Shown: positions 1 to 6,348, counted from the first letter of the stretch. The stretch is 10,847 nt of DNA from Bdellovibrionales bacterium (GCA_027320785.1 DAHVKR010000015.1:1-10847), one strand, 5' to 3'. Notes: a model not told the origin generated them from the letters alone. Translations and numbers: made by a program.

Positions 1-715
1 CCGATCTGACGATGCGGCCGGGCTTGCGATTTCAGAAAGTTTAAAGTCTCAAATACGCTCTGGAGCGCAGGCAGCACGAAATGCGAATGATGGTATTTCA
101 ATGGTGCAAACGGCTGAGGGTGGTTTGAACGAAATCGGAAACATCATCACTCGTCTTCGCGAGTTGGGAATCCAAGCGGCTTCTGATACCGTAGGTCACA
201 CAGAGCGCGGATTTATTAACAAAGAGGTTAACCAGTTGAAATCAGAAATTCAGCGTATCGCTTCTGTGACAACTTGGGGAACAACGAAACTATTGGATGG
301 TTCGTCTCCAGATTTCGATTATCAAGTGGGTATTTTCAACAATGAATCTCAAGATCGAATTCAATTCAAGTCTTCTGAGAACATTGCAACACTTGATCAT
401 TTAGGTTTGGCTGATTTGGACTATACCTCTAAAGAGGGAGCTCAAGAAGCTTTAGGTCAGTTGGATGCGGCTCAAACTTCAGTGAACGGAACACGTTCTT
501 CACTGGGTGCCCTTCAAAATCGATTGACCTCAACAGTTGATAACTTGGGTGTTGCTCAAGAAAATATGGCTGCAGCGAACTCTCGTATCCGTGATACAGA
601 CGTAGCTCAGGCTTCTTCTGAGATGACTCGTAACAGTATCTTGCTCCAAGCTGGTACCGCGACATTAGCTCAGGCTAATCAAACAAGCCAATTAGCACTT
701 AAACTAATCGGTTAA
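1..715 (+). CDS. Flagellin, C-terminal part (5' end outside window)
   Basis: Structural subunit of the flagellar filament, exported through the flagellar type III apparatus and polymerised at the tip. The open frame runs from base 2 and the first residues read SDDAAGLAIS, the conserved flagellin N-terminal signature, so roughly 35-40 residues lie upstream of the window; the Met codon at 101 is internal (GISMVQTAEGGLNE). The visible 237 residues hold the D1 helix with RLRELGIQAAS, a short middle section, and the C-terminal D0/D1 helices ending in ILLQAGTATLAQANQ. The N- and C-terminal conserved regions are nearly contiguous, so surface domains D2/D3 are absent or minimal; the whole protein would be about 275 residues. 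An intrinsic terminator follows 17 bases after the stop. Several paralogous flagellins are common in predatory deltaproteobacteria, so no numbered fliC symbol is given. Confidence 0.96.
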   Translation, partial: RSDDAAGLAISESLKSQIRSGAQAARNANDGISMVQTAEGGLNEIGNIITRLRELGIQAASDTVGHTERGFINKEVNQLKSEIQRIASVTTWGTTKLLDGSSPDFDYQVGIFNNESQDRIQFKSSENIATLDHLGLADLDYTSKEGAQEALGQLDAAQTSVNGTRSSLGALQNRLTSTVDNLGVAQENMAAANSRIRDTDVAQASSEMTRNSILLQAGTATLAQANQTSQLALKLIG

Positions 716-732
716 TATTCGCTCTTTATTTG

Positions 733-766
733 AAAGTGGGGAGATGTTTTCATCTTCCCACTTTTT
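733..766 (+). terminator. Intrinsic terminator after flagellin gene
   Basis: A 14-bp stem (733-746 with 751-764, one G-T pair) closes a TTTT loop, and a T run (762-766) forms the end of the right arm. It sits 17 bases after the flagellin stop, as expected for a highly transcribed filament gene. The next start codon comes only 21 bases after the T run. Confidence 0.9.
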
Positions 767-787
767 GTATTCGATACCGAGAATTTT

Positions 788-1432
788 ATGAAAAAAACTT
801 TGTGGATTATTTTATTTTTTATAACAGGCTGCAGTGGTTTCCACCAAGATAGTCTGTCGTCTCTTTCTGGAGCTGGAGACAATACTTCCACATCTGTTAA
901 TTTAGACTACCAGCTCGCCATTCAAAACGGGCCTTACTCAGGACAGATCGTCATCGACAATATCCGAGACTCTAAAGTCCGAGTTCTTATTCCACTGGGC
1001 ACAAACCCTTCTGTTTCCCCCGCCAACTTTAGCTCAACGCAATGGTCTTTAAGTGGCTCTATTTCACAAGACGGAAACGGCTATAAAATACTCCAGGTTG
1101 ATGTTCCTTATTCTTTCGTTTCGCAAGGCGTTAGTGGCGCCGATATCGTGACCCAACTTCCCAATGGGGATGCGCTTGATTTTATCACCTCTGGGCAGGC
1201 TCAGCATTTTAGTATTCCTGTTGATTCCAATACCAACGTCTATCTTCACTTTTATTTCAGCCCTCCTACTCTTTTAGGTGTCTTTATCCAAACCCCTTTT
1301 GATCTTTCCTCATCGAACAAATACTCAGTGACGCCTGTAGGTAGCTTTATGGAAGCTGGTTTCTTTGGAACCTACCCCCATCATTCCCCTCTAAACGGTG
1401 GGGAACTTGTCTTCATTTCCTTGCCTCAATAA
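788..1432 (+). CDS. Predicted lipoprotein of unknown function
   Basis: A 214-residue protein with a lipoprotein signal: two Lys after Met, a hydrophobic stretch LWIILFFIT, and a lipobox ITGC with the lipidated Cys at residue 15. Ser follows the Cys, which in the E. coli sorting rule would favour the outer membrane; whether that rule holds here is unknown. The mature part starts with a Ser/Thr/Gly-rich linker and then alternates polar and hydrophobic residues in a beta-rich pattern. I recognise no family and see no catalytic motif. The ATG has only a weak ribosome-binding site (CCGAGA, 5 bases upstream). The start lies 21 bases after the flagellin terminator, so its promoter must overlap that hairpin, or expression depends on read-through. 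No terminator separates it from the following H1-like gene. Confidence 0.8.
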   Translation: MKKTLWIILFFITGCSGFHQDSLSSLSGAGDNTSTSVNLDYQLAIQNGPYSGQIVIDNIRDSKVRVLIPLGTNPSVSPANFSSTQWSLSGSISQDGNGYKILQVDVPYSFVSQGVSGADIVTQLPNGDALDFITSGQAQHFSIPVDSNTNVYLHFYFSPPTLLGVFIQTPFDLSSSNKYSVTPVGSFMEAGFFGTYPHHSPLNGGELVFISLPQ

Positions 1433-1454
1433 GGCTTTATCGTTAGTCTCGATT

Positions 1455-1472
1455 CTTGTAACCCCTTACAGG
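1455..1472 (+). promoter_or_regulatory. 5' leader hairpin just before the H1-like gene's ribosome-binding site
   Basis: CTTGTAA (1455-1461) pairs with TTACAGG (1466-1472) across a CCCC loop, with one T-G pair. It ends 4 bases before the AAGGAG ribosome-binding site (1477-1482). There is no T run, so it is not a terminator. It could protect the mRNA end or influence ribosome access; this is inference from position only. Confidence 0.4.
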
Positions 1473-1488
1473 ACTCAAGGAGATCATC

Positions 1489-1971
1489 ATGGCAAAAAAG
1501 AAGAAGGCGACTAAAAAGGCTGCTAAGAAAACAACTAAAAAAGTAAAAGCTAATAAAACCACTAAGAAAGCAGCAAAGAAGGCTGCCACTAAAAAGACAG
1601 CTAAAAAAGCCACCAAAAAAGTAGCCAAAAAGGCGACAAAGAAGGCCGCAACTAAAAAAGCTGCTAAGAAAACAACTAAAAAAGCAAAATCTCAACCTAA
1701 AGCTAAAAAAGTTATAATTGAAGAAACAATCATTCAAACGACTCCTATCCTTGATGACATCGCCAGTGAATTTGATGATGAATCTGAAATGGACTCCATG
1801 ACAGGTTTGGATGATGATCTGACTCCTGAGGAAGATGATGAGTGGAGTGAGTCTGAAAAAAATGATGAAGATAACTTTGAAGATCTCGAAGATGATGAGA
1901 CTCTAGAGTCAGAAGACCTTCCTGACGACGATGAAGATGATGATGATGATGGAGAAGAAGGTTACTTCTAA
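1489..1971 (+). CDS. Histone H1-like lysine-rich protein with long acidic tail
   Basis: A 160-residue, strongly dipolar protein. Residues 1-74 hold 36 Lys and no Arg in KKAA/KKTT/KKAT tetrads, the composition of bacterial H1-like DNA-binding proteins (Hc1/Hc2, AlgP C-terminus and similar). Residues 75-88 form a short hydrophobic link (VIIEETIIQTTPIL). Residues 89-160 are dominated by Asp and Glu, ending DDDDDGEEGYF; I count 43 acidic residues and one Lys after residue 74. The halves nearly cancel in charge. A perfect AAGGAG ribosome-binding site lies 6 bases before the ATG, and a strong terminator follows. The likely role is nucleic-acid binding or compaction, with the tail perhaps competing with DNA or binding basic partners; this is inference. 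No AT-hook (RGRP) is seen. The antisense open frames here are artefacts of the AAG/AAA repeats. Confidence 0.85.
   Translation: MAKKKKATKKAAKKTTKKVKANKTTKKAAKKAATKKTAKKATKKVAKKATKKAATKKAAKKTTKKAKSQPKAKKVIIEETIIQTTPILDDIASEFDDESEMDSMTGLDDDLTPEEDDEWSESEKNDEDNFEDLEDDETLESEDLPDDDEDDDDDGEEGYF
1510..1543 (+). repeat. 34-nt direct repeat, copy 1, inside H1-like gene
   Basis: This stretch recurs 141 bases (47 codons) downstream at 1651-1684 with a single third-position mismatch (G/A). It encodes TKKAAKKTTKK in both places. Near identity at synonymous positions, with varied KKxx codons between the copies, points to recent duplication or gene conversion. Confidence 0.85.
1651..1684 (+). repeat. 34-nt direct repeat, copy 2, inside H1-like gene
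   Basis: Second copy of the element at 1510-1543, in the same reading frame, with 33 of 34 bases identical. Recombination between the copies would delete or add 47 codons of the basic region without a frameshift. Confidence 0.85.
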
Positions 1972-2003
1972 TAGCTACTCAAAAAAAGTCTAATGAATTG
2001 AAT

Positions 2004-2031
2004 AAAAAGGGTGCCCAACGCACCCTTTTTT
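2004..2031 (+). terminator. Intrinsic terminator after H1-like gene
   Basis: An 11-bp perfect stem (2004-2014 with 2020-2030: AAAAAGGGTGC and GCACCCTTTTT) closes the 5-base loop CCAAC, with T's in the right arm continuing to 2031. Located 33 bases after the stop. The A run on the left arm means it could also work on the other strand, but no minus-strand gene enters from the right. Confidence 0.92.
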
Positions 2032-2099
2032 ATTTGCTCGCTTATCAAATTGTCAGTATCTAAATGGTCAAACTCATTCACATGAACTCGAGGTTTGTG

Positions 2100-2621
2100 A
2101 TGTCTAAAATATTACTCTGTGCTCTCTTAACTCTTTTCACGACAACATCTGTATGGGCTATTCCTTTTCCTCAACTTCCAATTTCCCAAGATTCAAAAGA
2201 TATCGGATGGGAACAACTTGTCCAATATGCCATTGCCAAGGGCGAGAGAGTTGACACAAACATAGGTACCTACTGCATCCTCACCGACCTGGGTGGCAAG
2301 TCCATGCAAGAACCCCACATCGGAAACTATTTTAGCGTGATTGGTGGTGGTCAGGGAGATCAATTTGGTATCGATCATACTGAGGTTATTTGGGAAAATT
2401 GGACACTGAATTCAGACGGAAATCGAAATGGCGATCTTTGGCAATACGTTCTCACTCGTGACGGACAAGTTCGTCACTTTATGCACTCTGAACTCATAGA
2501 AGATCAAACAGGCACCGTTCTATCTCAAAAATATTTTGATACTCCCGATCAAGAACGTGATGCAAAACTCGTCTATGTTCTACAAGGTTGGTATCAAAGA
2601 ATAAAAGCGAATACCCACTAA
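2100..2621 (+). CDS. Exported protein of unknown function
   Basis: The open frame begins at 2064, but the ATG at 2100 is preferred: GAGG (2090-2093) lies 6 bases before it, and starting there gives a clean signal peptide (Lys, hydrophobic ILLCALLTLF core, cleavage after SVWA at residue 20). The precursor is 173 residues and the mature form about 153. The mature part has one Cys (TYCILTD), a Gly-rich stretch (VIGGGQGDQFG), and many aromatic and acidic residues; it looks like a small soluble periplasmic or secreted domain. I recognise no family. It follows the terminator at 2004-2031 and so needs its own promoter in 2032-2090, where I see no convincing -35/-10 pair. It converges on the gene at 2656-3501, with 34 bases between stop codons. 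Confidence 0.75.
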   Translation: MSKILLCALLTLFTTTSVWAIPFPQLPISQDSKDIGWEQLVQYAIAKGERVDTNIGTYCILTDLGGKSMQEPHIGNYFSVIGGGQGDQFGIDHTEVIWENWTLNSDGNRNGDLWQYVLTRDGQVRHFMHSELIEDQTGTVLSQKYFDTPDQERDAKLVYVLQGWYQRIKANTH

Positions 2622-2635
2622 GTTGCATTCGCTTT
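2604..2635 (-). terminator. Possible terminator for the minus-strand Cys-repeat gene, overlapping the convergent gene's 3' end
   Basis: AAAGCGAAT (2604-2612) pairs perfectly with ATTCGCTTT (2627-2635) around a 14-base loop. Read on the minus strand the stem is followed by TATTCTTTG, T-rich but not a clean run; on the plus strand CGAAGG follows, so it fits termination of the leftward gene better. The stem's far side lies in the last codons of the plus-strand gene. Confidence 0.45.
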
Positions 2636-2655
2636 CGAAGGGTTCATTTATTAAT

Positions 2656-3501
2656 TTAGAGAGGCAAAGACTCGGAGTTTGAAGTGGACCCTGTGTTTAA
2701 AGGCTGATCCTTCACATTTGGTTTTGAACTTTTCTCGATCTTAATTTCAACTGGTGTTGGAACTTTACGTCCTGATGGCTTTTCTGCTGTTTTTTCAGTT
2801 GAGTTGTTTGATTTTGTTTTTTGATCCACTGGAGTTTGATCTTTCACTTCAGGTTTTTGAGTCGGATGAACCGTAGGTGGTGTGTACTGCTGTGGTTGCT
2901 GAGTCGTTTGAGTTGGCTCCACACTTGTTGGAGGTGTCGGATGGGTGATTTGTTGATCACAACTGACAACATTTGAGTAAACATCCAAACCCTGCTGAGC
3001 ATTTCGAATCGCACAAGATACAAACTCAGGAATCTTATTACGATACTCTGTATTCGCAAAACTACAGTATTGAATCGCATGTTCAGGGTGAAAACCTGCT
3101 TGCCCAACTAAACTCACAAGACAAAACTGCATGGTGGGCGAAGAGTCCCATTGGCAAATTTGTCGAGCTCTAGAGCTTTCCATATAAGCATGTGATTGTA
3201 AATTACCAGAGCAAGAATAGAAGTTATTGTACGTGGGATCTGAGGAATCAAGAGGAAGATTCATTCTTTTTTGAGTGCAAAAGGGAGCTACACTTAACAC
3301 ATGATGGTTGGTATTGATTCCTTCTCTCACCATACATTTCAAAAATGATTCAGATGAGTCCTGCCGACAAACCACATCAGCTTCCGCTTGGCTAGCTAAG
3401 TAGTAATATTTCAGAGATTTGACACAAGTTTCGTATGATGACTGTGCGAAGGCCGAGTAACCGATCGACAAGGAAAATATCAAAATCAAACTTTTCAACA
3501 T
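2656..3501 (-). CDS. Exported Cys-repeat protein with Pro/Thr/Lys-rich tail
   Basis: The open frame extends to 3534, but the ATG at 3499-3501 is preferred: GAGGAG lies 6 bases upstream and the product then starts with a normal signal peptide (MLKSLILIFSLSIGYSAFA, cleavage before QSS). The precursor is 281 residues. The mature N-terminal domain contains ten Cys (26, 45, 56, 75, 97, 116, 127, 146, 163, 181) in five pairs spaced C-x18-C four times and C-x17-C once. Pairs 1-2 and 3-4 share the connector C-x2-DSS-x5-C, so a two-pair unit appears duplicated. Residues 185-281 are low-complexity Pro, Thr, Gln, Lys and Ser, probably disordered. Disulfides in the periplasm or outside the cell are likely. 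I recognise no family. It lies downstream of the sigma-54 activator on the same strand with 56 bases between them. Confidence 0.8.
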   Translation of the reverse strand: MLKSLILIFSLSIGYSAFAQSSYETCVKSLKYYYLASQAEADVVCRQDSSESFLKCMVREGINTNHHVLSVAPFCTQKRMNLPLDSSDPTYNNFYSCSGNLQSHAYMESSRARQICQWDSSPTMQFCLVSLVGQAGFHPEHAIQYCSFANTEYRNKIPEFVSCAIRNAQQGLDVYSNVVSCDQQITHPTPPTSVEPTQTTQQPQQYTPPTVHPTQKPEVKDQTPVDQKTKSNNSTEKTAEKPSGRKVPTPVEIKIEKSSKPNVKDQPLNTGSTSNSESLPL

Positions 3502-3520
3502 ACCAAACTCCTCAAGACAG

Positions 3521-3545
3521 AAGCAGGTGGACATGCCACCTGCTT
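3521..3545 (-). terminator. Perfect hairpin between sigma-54 activator and Cys-repeat gene
   Basis: AAGCAGGTGG (3521-3530) and CCACCTGCTT (3536-3545) form a perfect 10-bp stem with a 5-base loop. On the minus strand it starts 12 bases after the activator's stop codon and is followed by CTGTCTTGAGGAG, so it lacks a proper T run and ends close to the next gene's ribosome-binding site. It may be a weak terminator or attenuator, a processing site, or an operator. Confidence 0.5.
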
Positions 3546-3557
3546 GAGTAAATCATC

Positions 3558-4631
3558 TTATTTTGTTGGACGAGTATGAACGGCGTACTTATCAAACTCA
3601 CCATATTCATGCAGTTTGTTATACAAAGTCTTAATGGTAATACCTAAGTTCGTTGCCGCTTGAGTTTTGTTTCCACCGTAGAAATCAAGAGCTTTTAAGA
3701 TATATTTTTTCTCGAGTTCATAAAGAGGAAGCTGTGGATCATACTCAATAAACTTATCATTCTTTTCAGGAGTTCGGATATGATCAGGAAGATCTCCTAA
3801 CATAATCTCATGACCCTCTGAAAGAATTTGTAATCTTTCACAAACATTTTGAAGCTCACGAATATTTCCCGGCCAATCATATTTCATCAAAGACTGCATT
3901 GCCTCTTCAGAAACTTTACGACCACGATTTAAATAAGCGTGATGAGATTGATTTAAAAAATGGCTAATCAAGACAGGAATATCTTCTTTTCGACGTCTTA
4001 AAGGCGGAGTTGTCACAACGATTGTATTGATTCGATAGTAAAGATCTTCACGGAAGTGATTGTTTGCAACTTCCTGCTCTAAATCTCGATTAGTTGCAGA
4101 GATCAAACGGATATCCACTTTAATAGGCTCTTTACCTCCTACACGGTAAATCTCACCCTCTTGGATAAAGCGCAGAAGCTTAGCTTGAATTCCAGGTGAT
4201 AATTCACCAATTTCATCTAAGAAAAGGGTTCCACCATTGGCAACCTCCGCCAATCCCATCTTGCGATTGTAAGCTCCTGTAAATGAGCCCTTTTCGTGAC
4301 CAAAAAGCTCTGACTCTAAAAGAGTTTCACGAAGAGCTCCACAGTTGATGGCGACGAAAGGCTTTGATTTGCGGTTTGAACGATCATGAATCGCTCGAGC
4401 AATAAGCTCCTTCCCCGTACCAGACTCACCCATCACCAACACATTGGCTTGCGAGGGAGCTACACGATCAATCATCTTAAGAAGCTGGCCCATCACATCT
4501 GATTGGTAAATGATGGCTCGTGTTGTCTCAGCCTTCGCTGCAGGAGCATTCTGCGTGCCCCACTGAAGTTGCTGTCCATTACTGGAAGATGTCGGGAGAA
4601 TTGTGGTCGAGCTATTTGAATTCTCGTTCAT
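3558..4631 (-). CDS. Sigma-54-dependent transcriptional activator lacking a sensor domain
   Basis: A 357-residue bacterial enhancer-binding protein that uses ATP hydrolysis to open sigma-54 RNA polymerase promoters. After a short Ser/Thr/Gln-rich N-terminus (about 1-35) comes a complete AAA+ domain: Walker A GESGTGK (68-74), sigma-54 contact loop GSFTGA (115-120, a common variant of GAFTGA), Walker B TLFLDE (135-140), Arg-finger region FREDLYYR (193-200), and DWPGNIREL (252-260). A Fis-type helix-turn-helix (GGNKTQAATNLGITIKTLYNKL, 319-340, shown here by its span and ends) binds DNA. No receiver, GAF or PAS domain is present, so like PspF it probably depends on a partner protein or its own level for control. 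The ATG has AAGG 8 bases upstream. Targets cannot be read from this window. Confidence 0.95.
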   Translation of the reverse strand: MNENSNSSTTILPTSSSNGQQLQWGTQNAPAAKAETTRAIIYQSDVMGQLLKMIDRVAPSQANVLVMGESGTGKELIARAIHDRSNRKSKPFVAINCGALRETLLESELFGHEKGSFTGAYNRKMGLAEVANGGTLFLDEIGELSPGIQAKLLRFIQEGEIYRVGGKEPIKVDIRLISATNRDLEQEVANNHFREDLYYRINTIVVTTPPLRRRKEDIPVLISHFLNQSHHAYLNRGRKVSEEAMQSLMKYDWPGNIRELQNVCERLQILSEGHEIMLGDLPDHIRTPEKNDKFIEYDPQLPLYELEKKYILKALDFYGGNKTQAATNLGITIKTLYNKLHEYGEFDKYAVHTRPTK

Positions 4632-4863
4632 ACGTACCGCCTTTCAACATATAATAAATTTGTGGCGATGCTGACTGCCCACTCCCCCGACTGGCCTTCA
4701 CAGGCTTTTTGGGAGGAGCGATAAATCACAAGTGAGCTCCACTGACGTTCTGAATTCTCACTTTGATACACCGCGTTTACGCATTGCAATATAACTAAGG
4801 TCCTGTAGTATTTGCAAGAGAAAATTTCAGGGGCGTGAAAAAAAGTAAGGACGAGAGCAAATT
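4632..4863. other. Divergent intergenic region between the sigma-54 activator and xerC
   Basis: This 232-bp gap must hold promoters for both genes. For the leftward gene a TATTAT hexamer (complement of 4651-4656) is a plausible -10 close to the start, but no good -35 lies upstream. An inverted repeat AAGTGAG (4730-4736) and CTCACTT (4757-4763) is separated by 20 bases, an operator-like arrangement. CTCCC (4682-4686) and GGGAG (4711-4715) enclose a small GCCT/AGGC hairpin (4694-4705). For xerC, a TATAAC hexamer (4790-4795) has no -35 at the right spacing. I see no GG-N10-GC sigma-54 promoter and no tRNA. Confidence 0.5.
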
Positions 4864-5739
4864 ATGTTAAACTGGCTCCAAGAAGTAGATAACTACTTGA
4901 AATATCTTCAAAATATTAAATCCGCATCCCCTCATACATTACGCTCATATCGAGCAGATCTGCTGCAAATATTCGATGAATCCTCATATAAGATCGGTGA
5001 AAGCGATATCCTATCGCATATTCGATCTCGTCAGGCTAAGTGGTCTGACCTGTCGCCAGCCACCCGAAATCGAAAAGCCGCGGCTCTTAAGAGTTTTTTC
5101 AATTGGCTCTACTCACGTGGAGAAATTTCAAAGGAGATATCTCCCCAAATTATTTGCCCGAAAGTACCACAAAAAATTCCCCACTTTCTCTCTCCAGATG
5201 AGGCCTTAAGCATTTTAAAATCCTATCCTCCAGAACTGAGCCTGGATGAGCTCTACGATAAAACGCTTTTTAGCTTACTTTATGGGAGTGGCCTTCGAGT
5301 CAGTGAGGCCTGCCAACTTGGCTGGAAGCAGGTTGATTTTTCTGGGAGAAGGCTTCTTGTCACTCGTAAGGGACAAAAAGACCAGTGGGTACCCACTCCG
5401 AAGCTTACACAAAATCTTCTTAAAAAATTACAGTCTACGATGAAAAGTAAAAGCTTTATATGGGGAGATCAACCCCTCTCAACTCGTAAAGCCTACGAAA
5501 TAGTCCGCCAAAGGGGAGTCAAAGCTCAGCTCCTCAAGCCACTTCACCCGCATGCTCTGAGACATAGCTTCGCAACACATCTCTTAACCAGTGGAGCAGA
5601 CCTGCGAACACTCCAAGAGCTTCTAGGCCACAATTCTTTGGCCGCGACTCAAAAATATACTCATATCACAACACATGAGTTGGCTCGTATGATGGAATCC
5701 CACCATCCTCTCGGTGGAGAGACTAAAAATTCAAAATGA
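4864..5739 (+). CDS. xerC: Tyrosine recombinase XerC
   Basis: Site-specific recombinase that, with XerD, resolves chromosome dimers at dif in the FtsK-dependent reaction. The 291 residues match the family length. An N-terminal SAM-like core-binding domain (about 1-90, with SPHTLRSYRADL at 22-33) is followed by the catalytic domain, which contains the full set: Arg145 in GSGLRVSEA, Lys169 in TRKGQK, His230 and Arg233 in HPHALRHSF, His256 in LLGHNS, and the nucleophile Tyr265 in QKYTHI. The C-terminal THELARMMESHHP is closer to XerC than XerD endings; the choice rests mainly on that. The ribosome-binding site is modest (GAGAG, 6 bases before ATG). The stop overlaps the end of the convergent recO by 9 bases, so the pair cannot have a terminator between them outside coding sequence. 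Confidence 0.93.
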   Translation: MLNWLQEVDNYLKYLQNIKSASPHTLRSYRADLLQIFDESSYKIGESDILSHIRSRQAKWSDLSPATRNRKAAALKSFFNWLYSRGEISKEISPQIICPKVPQKIPHFLSPDEALSILKSYPPELSLDELYDKTLFSLLYGSGLRVSEACQLGWKQVDFSGRRLLVTRKGQKDQWVPTPKLTQNLLKKLQSTMKSKSFIWGDQPLSTRKAYEIVRQRGVKAQLLKPLHPHALRHSFATHLLTSGADLRTLQELLGHNSLAATQKYTHITTHELARMMESHHPLGGETKNSK

Positions 5740-6348
5740 GGCAGACTTAATATAATGTAAAACGAGCTTTTCAAGAGGCACAGACTTCTCTGTTGCGACA
5801 GCTTTTTGACTTCTGAGCTGCTCCCCAGAATCTGGATCATTCAAATTTAACTTCAAAAAAGGCCTCATCCACTCTTCAACATCCAGTACACCTTGCTGAA
5901 GTAAAAATTTAAGAAGAAACTGCACCTTCAAGAGAATAAGATCCTCAGGATCTTCTAAAGATTCGAGTCTTTTTAATAAATGCCCCATGAGGTTATAAAG
6001 TGAAGCTGAGTGAGAATCTCCCTCTAGAGAAACATGGGAGACACAATTTAGTGACATCAAAGCTAACTCAAGTTTGTCATAATCTTTGCGAATGGGCTCG
6101 AAGCCATTTAAGAGCTGCGCTTCTTTCAGCGAATGCATATCAGATCGAGAAGAAGTCGTATAAACAAGTTTTACATGATGTGTGGGTTCTAAAATGCCCC
6201 CGCCAAATCTCTTTTTAGACCGAAGAGCTCCTCGCGCCAAAAAGGACATTTTTTCACCTTCCCGCGAAAGCGCATGAATAATCAGATCAGCTTCACCGTA
6301 TTTTATTTTCTTGAGTATGAGAAAATGACCTTCTGTTTCTATGCCCAC
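5731..6348 (-). CDS. recO: DNA repair protein RecO
   Basis: RecO binds SSB and single-stranded DNA and, with RecR, loads RecA in the RecF pathway. The 205-residue product has the N-terminal OB-fold of the family: EGHFLILKKIKYGEADLII (6-24), then FLARGALRSKKRFGGGI (36-52), where RecO proteins carry a basic GARxxxSRF..G segment, and ILEPTHHVKLVY (52-63). A helical C-terminal half follows. It is somewhat shorter than E. coli RecO (242) and has no zinc-binding Cys cluster, which many RecO proteins also lack. The start is GTG at 6346-6348, lying within the last codons of the upstream gene: the reading frames overlap by 10 bases, so translation is probably coupled. The 3' end overlaps xerC by 9 bases on the opposite strand. 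Confidence 0.9.
   Translation of the reverse strand: MGIETEGHFLILKKIKYGEADLIIHALSREGEKMSFLARGALRSKKRFGGGILEPTHHVKLVYTTSSRSDMHSLKEAQLLNGFEPIRKDYDKLELALMSLNCVSHVSLEGDSHSASLYNLMGHLLKRLESLEDPEDLILLKVQFLLKFLLQQGVLDVEEWMRPFLKLNLNDPDSGEQLRSQKAVATEKSVPLEKLVLHYIKSASF

Noticed and set aside
1426-1737. Antisense Phe/Ser/Leu/Ala-rich open frames opposite the H1-like gene
   Set aside because: They are mirror images of the AAG/AAA Lys repeats (read as CTT/TTT) and lack ribosome-binding sites; the sense gene has a strong one plus a terminator.
2064-2099. Upstream ATGs (2064, 2082) as start of the exported protein
   Set aside because: The ATG at 2100 has GAGG at good spacing and gives a standard signal peptide; the longer forms put a polar extension before it.
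3502-3534. ATG at 3532-3534 as start of the Cys-repeat protein
   Set aside because: It lies in the hairpin loop with no ribosome-binding site and would place MSTCFCLEEFG before the signal peptide; the ATG at 3499-3501 has GAGGAG.
3528-3545. TGGCATG...CTGCT on the minus strand, resembling a sigma-54 -24/-12 promoter beside a sigma-54 activator gene
   Set aside because: The GG and GC are 11 bases apart, not the required 10, and the bases are explained by the 10-bp palindrome.
4694-4710. GCCT-TCAC-AGGC followed by TTTTT as a terminator or riboswitch in the divergent region
   Set aside because: The stem is only 4 bp, no plus-strand gene precedes it, and no known riboswitch core could be matched by eye.
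5746-5770. TAATATAATGTAAAAC-like stretch just after xerC, resembling half of a dif site
   Set aside because: Only the XerD-type arm is vaguely similar, the XerC arm is absent, and the bases are the coding 3' end of recO.
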